A DNA stretch of 64,000 bases, from positions 4,309,353-4,373,352 of the forward strand of contig OX419341.1 of NCBI GenBank assembly GCA_948470475.1, given 5' to 3'. The stretch comes from Galaxea fascicularis (taxonomy: Eukaryota > Cnidaria > Anthozoa > Scleractinia > Euphylliidae). Numbering within the stretch: the stretch's first letter is position 1; the number at the start of each line of letters is the position of its first letter. Below, piece by piece: positions 1 to 9,466 of this stretch. The notes below the pieces were generated by a model, which ran no database searches, had not been told where the DNA came from, and saw only the letters and a list, made by a program, of their open reading frames with translations. The position numbers and the translations under genes are program-made.

Positions 1-3000
1 ATTCGTCGTCTAGCTGCGATCCATGGTGGCTCAGTAGGGTTGCAAGGATGTTGCGCACAGTTCGGATTTGGCGTTCCCATACGCCTCCCATGTGACTTGC
101 ATGGGGGACGTTCATCTTGTACGACACCCAGTCACAATTTCTCTTTAGAAGCTCCTGCCTGACCTTCTCGGGATCTAGTTCTGAGAGTGCCTGCTGAAGC
201 TCGTTCTTCGCACCAACAAAGTTTGTTCCTTGATCTGAACGGATCTGACGAACTGGGCCGCGTCGGCCAACAAAACGGCGGTAGGAATTAATGAAGGAGT
301 CTGCAGTTAGGGAGTTCGCAACTTCTAGGTGGACTGCTCTTGATGACAGGCACGTGAAAAGGACTCCGTACCTCTTGACTTGTCGTCGGCCCTGCTTAAC
401 ATACAAGGGGCCAAAGTAATCAACGGCGCAATACGAAAAGGGCGGCGCGGGTTGTACCCGATCTTCTGGAAGATTCGCCATCTTCTGTTCTTGGGGCGCT
501 CCTCTCAACCTTCGACAGCTTACACATTTTGAAATGAAGTCGGATATGACAGAGCTCCCACCAATGATCCAGAATCCGGAGGATCTGATACAGCTGTGTG
601 TCATGCCACGTCCCTGATGCGCCACAGAGTCATGGAAGTGGGAGAAAATGAGGTTTGTCACATGTCCCTTCTTCGGGAGGACGATGGGATGCTTCTCTGC
701 TATTGAGAGATCGGCATGCTTGAGACGACCACCAACTCGTAACACGCCAACACTGTCGAGGAAGGGATCCATCTTGTAGAGAGTACTGGATTTCTTTTGG
801 GTTTTGAGCGAAGCGTGATCTTGTGGATCTTGCGTGCTGATTCGATGAAGCAAACTGATTTCGTTCTGGAACTCTTCTTCTTGGACGCTCTTGACAATCA
901 CTGTTTCTGCCTCTTGGAGCTCTTGCGTATTTACTGGGACATACCGGTCCTTCTCTGAAGCCTTCAAGTTCGGACAAGAGCGGTACTTCTTCTGAAGGCG
1001 AAGGCAAGCAGCAACTGCTCTCTTTGCTTTATGCCAACAAGAAAAATACTTCAAACGGTCAGGAAGTGAAAAACGCTCTTGGGATTGTGTAGTCATGGCG
1101 GAGATTTTCTTTACTTCCGGGTCTTCTGGAGAAATGTACGTGGGCTCGGCGTTGTCGGTAATGCTCTGCTTATCCAGCGGTTTCCAGAGGAAATCTGGAC
1201 CATTCCACCAACGTGAATTGTCAATTAGGTTCTGCGCATATAGACCACGGGAGGCATCGTCTGCTGGATTCTGGAGATGCTTCGAACGGTCTTCATTTGG
1301 GATGGCGTCTATCACAGACATGTTATTGGATACGAACTTGTGAAGATTGAAGCCACCCTTCTTGCACAACTTCTTTGTGTTCTTCACCAAGCTGATTGCT
1401 GCTTCAGGAGTGGGAACAGACTTTAGTCCATCATCCACGTAAAAATTCTTCTTCACAAAGTCGCCTGCTTCACTTCCACACTGATCTTCATGGTCACTTG
1501 CAGCCTTCTTTAATGCGTAGTTCGCACACCCTGGAGAGGACGTGGCGCCAAACAGGTGAACCGTCATTCTGTACTCTGTCGGTTCAGTGTCAATTCTGCC
1601 GTTCTCCCACCAGAGGAAGCGAAGGAAGTTGCGGTGTTCTGGATTTACATGGACCTGGTGGAACATGCCTTCTATGTCACACATAAGCGCTATTGGCTCC
1701 TGGCGAAATCGGCAAAGTACACCAACCAAGTTATTGGTTTGATCAGGACCTTGGAGGTGGTGTCGGTTAAGAGATTCACCAGCGAACTCCACGCTACAAT
1801 CAAAGACAACTCTGATCTTTCCCGGTTTTTGGGGGTGATATACCCCGTGGTGGGGGATATACCACACTTGGCCATTCTTCATTGCCTTTTCTTCAGGAGG
1901 AACCTTCTCAGCATGGCCACGGGTAATGAGATCATTCATGAAAGACAGGTAATCGTTTCTGTATTTGCTGTCAATCTTGAGCCTTCTCTTTAACTTGATG
2001 AGACGGTTCAAGGCCACTCCCTTGTTGTCAGGCAATGTTATTGGTTCTTGTTTAAACGGCAAGGGCATTTCATAATGGCCATCACGTCTTTGGTGAATCC
2101 CCTTTGAGACCTTGGACATAAAGCTTCTGTCTTCATATGAGAGGGGATGAACCTCCGTCTTCGTTTCGCTAAAGTCAAGCTCAAACATACGGTTTACTTG
2201 GGCTGGGTTGATGATCTCCTTGACGTGCGTCTTAAGAACAAAGTGGCACATCTTCTTTGGGCTGAATCGAACTTCACGCGTGACAGTACGATTAACTCCT
2301 AGGCTTTCTTCACTTTCACAAGTATCCGGCGCAACCATGCCAATAACTCCCCAACCGAGAGCCGTTCGTTTCGCATAAGGGTCGTCGTCATTTCCTGGGA
2401 TTATCTCTCTTGGTTTAATGGCACGAGCGCAGTTAATACCGAGGAGTAAGGCGACATCTACGTTTTCTTCGTACGGCATAATATTGTCAGCAATTCTCTT
2501 CAAGTGTGGCCACTTACGTGCGGTTTCAGGCCTAGGGATCTGACTGCGCTTGGCTGGAATGATGTCTCTTGTGTAAGTCTGGGGAAGGCGAATATCAGTA
2601 CTCTCGTTCACCCCACGGGCTACAAGGCCAGTAATCTTCTGACTTATGATATCTTCCTCAGCAAGGACAGTGGAAAGCTTCAGATGAACTTCAGGGCCAT
2701 TGACGTCAAGTTTCTCGAGAGCTGACGATCTGACAAAGCAAGCATCAGATTGGTCATCGAGCAGAGCGTACACCATTATCTTGTTGTCTGGATTACTTTC
2801 ATGATGGAGCCAGACTGGAACGATTAGAGAGTGTGAAACGAACTCGGCGTGGCTGTCCGTTCTACGTACTTCACTACGATGGCATATTGGGTTCCTGAGA
2901 CCTGACTCTCTGGTTTCTTGATCCGGGGGCGTGTCTTGATGCATTACTGAATCATCGTGTAGGGAGGTTGGATGTCTGCGGTTGCAAGTCCTGCAGGTCT

Positions 3001-5044
3001 TTCTCCCTCTGCACTCCTTGTACATATGGCCCCACTTGAGACATCCCCAGCAGAGTGCATTAGCTTGAGCAAACTTTCTTTTATCAGAAAGGGGCATTCT
3101 CGTAAACTTCATACACAGATCAAGTTCATGGTTGTCCTTACAGAAGGGACAAACGATTCGTCTGCTGATACTTGTACTTGGGCTGCTTTCCTTAATAGCG
3201 TCTCTTTTATCCTCTGATGAACCAGTCGCGAAGGCTCTCAAGTCGAAGTTTCCTTTGTCTCTTGCGGTGTACCTTGTTCTTCCAGGATTGACCTTGTCCT
3301 TGGTGTCTTCTGATTTCAACGCTTGTAGGGACGTCACAGGGTTACACGAGATTCTTGCCTCCTTTTCCAGGAACTTGCAGAATTCTTCAAAGGGGGGATA
3401 TCCAGCCTTGGTCGTTCTCTTCCAGGTTCGAGAAGTTTCACTGCCTTCTTCTAGTTCGTCTGCGGCTAACCATTCATCAACGACCCGACTCCATCTCACG
3501 ACCACATGGCTTGGGAGTTTCTTTATCATCCTTTGATTTTCGTCCGGGTCGTTGAGGACATCGAGGTACTGGATAGTGTTCATTGCTGTATTACAATGCT
3601 GTAGGAAGTCTGCGAATTTCCTCAAGCCTTGCCCATCAGTTGGTTGAATCTTGGGCCAGCTGTCGATCCTTTTGCGATAAGCATCCGCGACAATAAAGGG
3701 ATTCCCGAAGCGGTTCATCAATATCTTCTTTGCTTTGCTGTACGCATCGACATTGTCTAGGGCCAGTAGACCACTAATTGATTCCTTGGCTTCTCCCGTC
3801 GTGTATTTACTGAGGTAATAGAGCCGTTCAGAGGAAATCTTTGTTTTTCTTTCGATGAACGTTTCGAATGACTTTACCCAATTGGGGTATCGCAGCGGAT
3901 TTCCGGTGAATATTTCAGGTTCGGGGCGTGGTAGGGAATCTCGGTCTTGCCTCTGGGACAGCAAGTCTGCGAGTTTCTGCATGAGGTCCTCTCCAGGAGA
4001 AACACGAGCGATAGAGACATCGGATGCGGCATGATTGAGACTCACATCAGGATCAGGTTTCCTTGGAAGTTCATGTGGCGAGATTGCATTAGTGATAAAT
4101 GGCGAGGAGGACTGGATTGGTCGAGGCGGTTCTAATACTGTTGTCGATGCCTGCACCTTGGGAACGCCGGTACCACTGGAGAAAGTAGCACTGGTGTGAG
4201 CCTTCGCATCTGAGCTAGGAGCTGAGGTGGGCGCCAGGGGAGGGGAATCCGAAGGAAGAGACCGGAGGTACTTTTCGACATGGTCTTGAGAACAGTTGTC
4301 TTCAGGTAAAATCTCCTCATTGAGAAACTTGAATTCTCCATTGAGCTCTTCTTCTAATTTGTTTACCGCCTTCAATTCTGCCTGAGTAGCAGCCAGTTCC
4401 TTTTCCATGAGCAGTTTCTTGATTTCATCTTCCTGTTTTTTAAGAGATGCGGTTTTTTTACTTTCCACGTCGTGAAATTTCAGCTCGGCCTCCAACCGCG
4501 CGGCTTTAGCAGCCATCTCGGCCCTTCTCTCAAGTGACAAACTGGTGGATGTAGACGATTGTTTTGAGCGCCTGGAGGTGCGGGATCGCTTGCTTTTCCC
4601 CGAGTATATCGAGCTGCGATCGTCTTCCTTCAACTGAAGTGCGGCGATGTTTTCGTTTAGCAACCGGAGCGTTTCTCGATTCTTGTGATTAATTGTGTCG
4701 TATCGGCTGTTTTGTTCGATTCGTTCGTCCTCGACTTCAAGCGTATCGTAGATCGCGATGTGAGCGCTTTCCAAATCGTCTATGCGAGCTTCTAATTTGC
4801 CACGTTCCTTCTGCAACTGCGCTATCCCTGGTTTGTCCGTCAAGAGCGAATTAATTGTGTTTACTTGTTTGTTACAAGCCCTTCGCGCCGCATCAAAGTC
4901 TCTTTCCATTAATTGGCGACGATACTCTTTCATCTTTTCTGTCGGTACTTTAGGACGACTAGTTTCGCTGTGACTGACATCGTCTTTCCTTTCGAAGGTT
5001 CTATCGGTCAGACTAGGCGTTGTCCCATCTTGTTCGGCATCCAT
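1..5044 (-). CDS. BEL/Pao retrotransposon Gag-Pol polyprotein (partial, runs off window)
   Basis: Read on the minus strand, the frame from the ATG at 5044 is open for about 1,681 codons to the window edge with no stop. In order it shows: a charged coiled-coil N-terminus; a Gag-like DUF1759 region (about residues 370-560); Cys/His knuckles around 3,010-3,110 (CPFCKDNHELDLC, CWGCLKWGH); an aspartic-protease-like DUF1758 region with LLDDQSDACFV; a reverse transcriptase with YVDD near 1,430-1,441; an H2C2 region (CVSCRRLRG); and integrase residues VDYFGP, RSDQGTNF and VWERQIRT. Near 1,265-1,285 the RT thumb (AIPNEDRSK) jumps straight to NPADDASRG, which in BEL elements lies after the RNase H/A17 region, so several hundred residues appear missing in frame. 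The element may therefore be non-autonomous despite the open frame. The C-terminus and 3' LTR lie beyond position 1. Confidence 0.93.
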   Translation of the reverse strand, partial: MDAEQDGTTPSLTDRTFERKDDVSHSETSRPKVPTEKMKEYRRQLMERDFDAARRACNKQVNTINSLLTDKPGIAQLQKERGKLEARIDDLESAHIAIYDTLEVEDERIEQNSRYDTINHKNRETLRLLNENIAALQLKEDDRSSIYSGKSKRSRTSRRSKQSSTSTSLSLERRAEMAAKAARLEAELKFHDVESKKTASLKKQEDEIKKLLMEKELAATQAELKAVNKLEEELNGEFKFLNEEILPEDNCSQDHVEKYLRSLPSDSPPLAPTSAPSSDAKAHTSATFSSGTGVPKVQASTTVLEPPRPIQSSSPFITNAISPHELPRKPDPDVSLNHAASDVSIARVSPGEDLMQKLADLLSQRQDRDSLPRPEPEIFTGNPLRYPNWVKSFETFIERKTKISSERLYYLSKYTTGEAKESISGLLALDNVDAYSKAKKILMNRFGNPFIVADAYRKRIDSWPKIQPTDGQGLRKFADFLQHCNTAMNTIQYLDVLNDPDENQRMIKKLPSHVVVRWSRVVDEWLAADELEEGSETSRTWKRTTKAGYPPFEEFCKFLEKEARISCNPVTSLQALKSEDTKDKVNPGRTRYTARDKGNFDLRAFATGSSEDKRDAIKESSPSTSISRRIVCPFCKDNHELDLCMKFTRMPLSDKRKFAQANALCWGCLKWGHMYKECRGRKTCRTCNRRHPTSLHDDSVMHQDTPPDQETRESGLRNPICHRSEVRRTDSHAEFVSHSLIVPVWLHHESNPDNKIMVYALLDDQSDACFVRSSALEKLDVNGPEVHLKLSTVLAEEDIISQKITGLVARGVNESTDIRLPQTYTRDIIPAKRSQIPRPETARKWPHLKRIADNIMPYEENVDVALLLGINCARAIKPREIIPGNDDDPYAKRTALGWGVIGMVAPDTCESEESLGVNRTVTREVRFSPKKMCHFVLKTHVKEIINPAQVNRMFELDFSETKTEVHPLSYEDRSFMSKVSKGIHQRRDGHYEMPLPFKQEPITLPDNKGVALNRLIKLKRRLKIDSKYRNDYLSFMNDLITRGHAEKVPPEEKAMKNGQVWYIPHHGVYHPQKPGKIRVVFDCSVEFAGESLNRHHLQGPDQTNNLVGVLCRFRQEPIALMCDIEGMFHQVHVNPEHRNFLRFLWWENGRIDTEPTEYRMTVHLFGATSSPGCANYALKKAASDHEDQCGSEAGDFVKKNFYVDDGLKSVPTPEAAISLVKNTKKLCKKGGFNLHKFVSNNMSVIDAIPNEDRSKHLQNPADDASRGLYAQNLIDNSRWWNGPDFLWKPLDKQSITDNAEPTYISPEDPEVKKISAMTTQSQERFSLPDRLKYFSCWHKAKRAVAACLRLQKKYRSCPNLKASEKDRYVPVNTQELQEAETVIVKSVQEEEFQNEISLLHRISTQDPQDHASLKTQKKSSTLYKMDPFLDSVGVLRVGGRLKHADLSIAEKHPIVLPKKGHVTNLIFSHFHDSVAHQGRGMTHSCIRSSGFWIIGGSSVISDFISKCVSCRRLRGAPQEQKMANLPEDRVQPAPPFSYCAVDYFGPLYVKQGRRQVKRYGVLFTCLSSRAVHLEVANSLTADSFINSYRRFVGRRGPVRQIRSDQGTNFVGAKNELQQALSELDPEKVRQELLKRNCDWVSYKMNVPHASHMGGVWERQIRTVRNILATLLSHHGSQLDDE

Positions 5045-5871
5045 GTTTCGCAATTGATTCGTGTTTGATCACCCGACTTGTAAGACGGCAGAGTTTTTAC
5101 TGTAACGGCGATAGGTTTCAGACTGAATTGGAATCGTCTTGCATTACGGCAATCTTTATTTATCCAATACGTAAAAACTGAAAAGCACAACAATAACAGA
5201 CTGTCCTATACTGTATACCAAAATCGAGTCTATTAAACAATCAACTACAGTTCGCTGAGCGTAAAATGATCGATAGAAATTAATCGCCTGTGAAGTAATA
5301 TTCTATTATCCTGGCAGGCAAGAGATCAACTAAGCTATCTAATGAGTAACAACTAAATTACTGAATACTAACGTACCTCTATCCCGACCTTGGGGTGAAC
5401 AACAGATACAAAATCAATGGAAAAAGGCCAAAACTGCGAGGACACGAGTGCTATCGATCATGAAAACTGAGCACAAGAAGTTATTCATCTGATCTCTCGC
5501 TCAACGCACGTGCGAATGATGTCACCGGAACTAACATCAAAGTAACGCAACTGTAACACAATTGTCACGCGATTGTAAGCGCTTACAATCCAAGCTAAAC
5601 ACGATTCTAGGCTTGTATTGCGGATTTTGAGCGATGCGAAGTGAAAATAAGCGCATTTTTAAGGCCGAGTGACAAGGCTTGAAAAAGCGAATTCTCGCTG
5701 CTTGCGGGATAGTGACGGAAAATGTTTATTTTACGGATTTTGGATTAATATTTGAAAGAAAAAATAACCCCACGTTTCTTACCATACCATAGGCTAACTA
5801 TGGACGAAATATGAAGAAATTCAATTTTTCATCATGTGCCACGTCCCGATCGGTCTTAGTGGACATTCTCT
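5045..5871 (-). other. Non-coding stretch: probable leader and 5' LTR of the BEL element
   Basis: This gap lies upstream of the BEL start codon (which is read leftward) and abuts the truncated Gypsy coding frame on the right. I see no coding frame. It should hold the BEL untranslated leader, primer-binding site and 5' LTR, but the matching LTR is outside the window, so the ends and target duplication cannot be fixed. A CRE-like and CCAAT-poor AT-rich sequence fills most of it. Confidence 0.4.
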
Positions 5872-7929
5872 CTTAACTATCATGGCAAGTTCATTCCAAA
5901 CTTAAGCACCATTGTTCATCCTCTCAACCAGCTGTTGCAGAAGAACAAGGAATTCCAGTGGACAGCAGCCTGCGACCAGGCCTTCCGACTTGCCAAGGAG
6001 TCTCTCACATCCTCAAAGGTGTTGGTCCACTTCAATCCTGACCTGCCCATTGTTTTAGAGTGCGATGCCAGTCAGTATGGTATCGGAGCAGTAATCTCTC
6101 ATCAGTTCCCAGATGGCGTGGAAAGACCCATCGCCTATGCCTCCAGATCCCTCAGCTCAGCAGAAAAGAATTACAGCCAAATTGAAAAGGAGGGCCTTGC
6201 CATAGTATTTGGCGTGACAAAATTCTACATGTACCTTTTTGGAAGGAAATTCACTCTCCACACTGACCACAAGCCCTTACTGAAGATATTTTCACCTCAA
6301 GGTGCTACGCCAGTCCTTGCGGCATCTCGCCTCCAGCGTTGGGCAATTCTGCTGTCATCCTACCGTTATGACATTAAGTACAAGTCTTCCAGCGACATTG
6401 CCAATGCTGATGCTTTATCCCGGCTTCCACTCGAGTTCAAACGTGATGCAAGCGTTGAGAGCCCAATCTTCCATGTTGCAGCCCAGCAAGTCACACGACA
6501 CCCTGTCAAGGCCCATCAGATTGCTAGAGATACGGCTCACGACAAGACTCTCGCAAAGGTGTTGGCCTTCACACAGAATGGTTGGAACATTCAGGAATGC
6601 CATGATCCAGATATCAAGCCTTACTTCATACGACGTCATGAACTTTCAATTGAACAGGGTTGCCTTATTTGGGGATTGAGAGTTATCATCCCTCCAAACC
6701 TGAGAGAACCAATTCTGAAGGAGCTCCACTGGTCTCATCCTGGAGTGGCCAGAATGAAGTCCATGGCTCGGAGCCATGTGTGGTGGCCTAAGTTAGATGC
6801 CGATCTTGAGCGGATTACCCGTGCATGCCGACAGTGTTCCAAAACACGGAATGCACCACCTGCAGCACCCCTCTGTCCATGGACATGGCCCTCTGGTCCT
6901 TGGAAGAGAGTCCATGTCGATTTTGCCACTTCTGAAGGGAAACACTACCTTATCCTGGTAGATGCGTACTCCAAATGGCCTGAAGTGGCAGGACCTATGA
7001 GAAGCACTGATGCAGCAGCTACTATCAGTGTCCTTTCCAACCTCTTCACCCGATATGGATTCCCAGAGCAAGTTGTCAGCGACAACGGACCCCCCTTTCA
7101 ATCAAAAGAATATGGGGATTTCCTGAAGCTCAATGGCATACAGCGCGTGTTGGTGTCACCATACCATCCCGCCGCCAATGGCCAAGCGGAGCGTTTTGTT
7201 CAAACTTTCAAGAAATTTCTGCAAGCATCAGAAAGAGATGGAACTTTACAACTGCGTATCCAAAACTTCCTTCTCTCCTATCGTAGTACTCAGCACGCTA
7301 CAACTGGCACCACACCTGCCAAACTATTTCTGCAGAGGGAACTCCGCACGCGACTATCCTTGGTCCATCCCGACATCAGCTTGCATGTCACTAACACCCA
7401 AACCAAGATGAAGACTTATTACGACCGACACACCAAATTCAGGACACTCTCACCTGGAGACAGAGTTCTTGCAAGGGACCACCTCTCCAAAGAAAAGTGG
7501 CGCACAGGCACTATTGTTACACAACATGCTCCGGCCTCATACTGCATCCAACTGGATGATGGCCGACTGTGGCGCCGTCATATTGATGACCTACTGGAAG
7601 GCCCTCTTCAGAACCAGACTGCAGCTCCGCACGTGCCCACTCCCATCAGGGCTCCACCTGTTGTCCAAGAGCCTTTAACACCAGTAGTGTCTTCAGACCT
7701 CCGCAGAACTGTAGGGCCCCAACACACTGCCTCTAGAGAATCCTTGAACTCCTCCCAAGAGGCACACAGAGAGTTTCAACCTGTGGTTGAGCAAGCTGCC
7801 ATGCAAACAGGTGCTTCTGGACCTCAGCCAGCTCCAGAAGTCACCTTGACACCTCCACCAAGCCTTCCAGTTCTACGCCGTTCGCCTCGTGTCATTACAA
7901 CTCCAAAGAGACTGATTACGGAAATTTAA
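5872..7929 (+). CDS. Ty3/Gypsy retrotransposon Pol, 5'-truncated (RT end, RNase H, integrase)
   Basis: The Gypsy reading frame is recognisable from LNYHGKFIPNLS (end of the reverse transcriptase) at about 5,872 and stays open to the TAA at 7,927-7,929, about 685 codons. It carries RNase H (VLECDASQYGIGAV, then YASRSLSSAEKNYSQIEKE and HTDHKPLL), the HHCC integrase zinc finger (HPGVARMK, CRQCSKTR), and the integrase core with Asp in VHVDFA, Asp in SDNGPPF and Glu in NGQAERF. The C-terminal part is Pro-rich and ends in ITTPKRLITEI. Gag, protease and the polymerase active site are absent, so this is a 5'-truncated copy. The break coincides with the right edge of the BEL element, so BEL insertion or recombination may have caused it. 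No in-frame ATG starts the preserved frame. Confidence 0.93.
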   Translation, partial: LNYHGKFIPNLSTIVHPLNQLLQKNKEFQWTAACDQAFRLAKESLTSSKVLVHFNPDLPIVLECDASQYGIGAVISHQFPDGVERPIAYASRSLSSAEKNYSQIEKEGLAIVFGVTKFYMYLFGRKFTLHTDHKPLLKIFSPQGATPVLAASRLQRWAILLSSYRYDIKYKSSSDIANADALSRLPLEFKRDASVESPIFHVAAQQVTRHPVKAHQIARDTAHDKTLAKVLAFTQNGWNIQECHDPDIKPYFIRRHELSIEQGCLIWGLRVIIPPNLREPILKELHWSHPGVARMKSMARSHVWWPKLDADLERITRACRQCSKTRNAPPAAPLCPWTWPSGPWKRVHVDFATSEGKHYLILVDAYSKWPEVAGPMRSTDAAATISVLSNLFTRYGFPEQVVSDNGPPFQSKEYGDFLKLNGIQRVLVSPYHPAANGQAERFVQTFKKFLQASERDGTLQLRIQNFLLSYRSTQHATTGTTPAKLFLQRELRTRLSLVHPDISLHVTNTQTKMKTYYDRHTKFRTLSPGDRVLARDHLSKEKWRTGTIVTQHAPASYCIQLDDGRLWRRHIDDLLEGPLQNQTAAPHVPTPIRAPPVVQEPLTPVVSSDLRRTVGPQHTASRESLNSSQEAHREFQPVVEQAAMQTGASGPQPAPEVTLTPPPSLPVLRRSPRVITTPKRLITEI

Positions 7930-8136
7930 GGAACTGTACCTTGCTTGTGGACTGCTCACTGCGATTTTAACAGGACATTGCTCATGACTCTTAATAGCGT
8001 TTACAAACTTATTAGAGACATCATTGCTTAGGACACGTCTAACTCCAGTTTAGTTTTCCCTTTTTGCTGTTGTTGTTCTCCTTGTTATTGAGAATTCACC
8101 TTGTTGTTCAGCCTGTGCAGAATTTAAGGAAGGAGG
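7930..8136 (+). other. Gypsy 3' untranslated spacer with polypurine tract
   Basis: The sequence between the Pol stop codon and the probable LTR has no coding frame. It ends in a purine-only tract (AAGGAAGGAGG, about 8,126-8,136) immediately before a TG dinucleotide, the arrangement expected for plus-strand priming before a 3' LTR. Confidence 0.6.
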
Positions 8137-8268
8137 TGATATGTAGTACGATATGTAGATATTGTATACAGCGGTATTTGCCACATGCGCATGCTCATAA
8201 AAGGTATGTTCTGGAGTGCTACAATCTTGAGTGCATGTGTGTGTTCTTCTACTCTCAAAAACATAACA
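8137..8268 (+). repeat. Probable Gypsy 3' LTR (short)
   Basis: This begins with TGATATG directly after the polypurine tract and plausibly ends with CATAACA near 8,268, giving TG...CA ends. It contains the internal near-repeat GTAGTACGATATGTAG. The 5' LTR is lost, so there is no second copy for comparison and the right border is an estimate; sequence resembling a different coding fragment starts just beyond it. Confidence 0.5.
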
Positions 8269-8488
8269 AGGCAGTCCTGGTGTGGTTCAAAGGTTTTGGA
8301 GCTCTACTCCCGGACTCTCGGAATTGTTCGACAACTTTAGATACTGTCTTCGCATCTAAGCGCAGCCTTCTTCCAACTTCCCTATATGAATGAAGTTGTG
8401 CGAGTCCTATCACTTGGTTTCGTAAATCACTTGACAGTGGAACACCTTGCTTGAAATTCCTGCCAAACTTATTTATTGTAAACGCCAT
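8255..8488 (-). pseudogene. Paired-type HTH fragment (Tc1/mariner-like or Pax-like)
   Basis: A 77-codon minus-strand frame begins MAFTINKFGRNFKQGVPL and includes YREVGRRLRLDAKTVSKVV followed by ESGSRAPKP. This matches the paired-domain/Tc1-transposase N-terminal pattern: G(R)..G.PL, R..V..L, VGR.L...VSK, GS..P. The similarity stops near 8,290, where the frame enters the probable Gypsy LTR, and no DDE catalytic domain follows. It is best read as the 5' part of a Tc1-like transposase interrupted by the Gypsy insertion. A standalone paired-HTH exon is possible. Confidence 0.55.
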
Positions 8489-8675
8489 GTCTTCAGTTGC
8501 TAAACGGTGGATAAATCAGCTACGATCATTTACGTAACTGGCGCCAAAACGTTCACAAGTGGGCGGGTAAACTTTGAAGTTTGATTGTCAAAACTTTCAA
8601 TTTTTGATTGGGCAGCAGAACATGTTTTTGTCACGCGTGTGGACAGGTAGCTGCAAGCGACGGTAATTCTGTCAA

Positions 8676-8995
8676 ATGAAGACTGACACTTGCAGTTGTT
8701 AACGCAATTATATGCAATTGCGGTAAGAAGCCTGAAAAAAAAATCAGGACTTCAACGGGGTTTGAACCCGTGACCTCGCGATATCGGTACGACGCTCTAA
8801 CCAACTTAGCTATGAAGCCACTGACGTTGGGAGCGGGTCAATTGTCGGTTCACGTGTTCCCGTGAAAATGATGAATGTGAGTGGTGAATATGAAATGAAT
8901 CATATAAACTGCGGAGATGAAGTCAAATGAAGACTGATCCTCGTAGTTGGTACCGCAATTATATGCAACTGCGTAAAGAAGCCTGAAAAAAATTC
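8676..8995 (-). repeat. tRNA-derived SINE-like composite repeat
   Basis: A block of about 70 bp beginning TGAAGACTGA and ending in GAAGCCTGAAAAA occurs twice (8,676-8,739 and 8,931-8,990) as direct repeats about 255 bp apart, flanking a tRNA-like segment. The same building blocks recur as a fold-back at 37,380-37,566, which supports a dispersed family rather than a local duplication. Confidence 0.7.
8748..8820 (-). repeat. tRNA-like head of the SINE (not a functional tRNA)
   Basis: On the minus strand the segment folds roughly as a cloverleaf. GGCTTCA pairs with TGAAGTC as acceptor stem, the D arm is GCTAAGTTGGTTAGAGC, and the T arm is CGGGTTCAAACCCCG (a good B box). The loop would present GAT, but the base before the anticodon is C, the anticodon stem has a mismatch, and the D stem is imperfect. 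These defects and the flanking SINE body argue for a tRNA-derived repeat. Confidence 0.7.
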
Positions 8996-9216
8996 CGATA
9001 AGTCCAAAGATTTTTCAGACGTTATGTCCATTCGTACAGAAAGCAGACAAACGTTAACCCTTTTTTGCATACACAGTAGAACTACTTCTCTATGATATCA
9101 AAATGTCTGCCCTTAAACTTGACCAATTCCATAATTTTAGGTGCCCTTTCAAAAAGCGTCAATGAATTTATAATATACCTGGCCAACGTAAAAATGTAAA
9201 GTTATAGCGACAGAGG

Positions 9217-9222
9217 TTTATT
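9217..9222 (-). terminator. Poly(A) signal AATAAA for the minus-strand gene
   Basis: AATAAA on the minus strand lies about 245 bp beyond the stop codon of the unnamed gene at 9,467-14,631. Confidence 0.4.
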
Positions 9223-9466
9223 GAAGCATTTGTAGACTGCATACAATCAGCCCCCCCTCAAAACCTATACGTCTTGTCTTCACGACTTGGCCTCTACGTT
9301 TGATCGCTCAGTGGATAATAATATTAGGATATAATGCAGTTAGGTTGCTTGCCAGGAGCTGAATGAGATTTAGAGTCACAGAGATAATCAGACATGAGCT
9401 TCAGTGTCTACTCTTTGGTGACTCCATTGTGTTCTAATTGTGGTTGCTGTCTGTCACCTTTCTTCT

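Noticed and set aside
8748..8820. Functional tRNA-Ile(GAT) gene on the minus strand
   Set aside because: C replaces the invariant U before the anticodon, stems contain mismatches, and it is embedded in a dispersed SINE.
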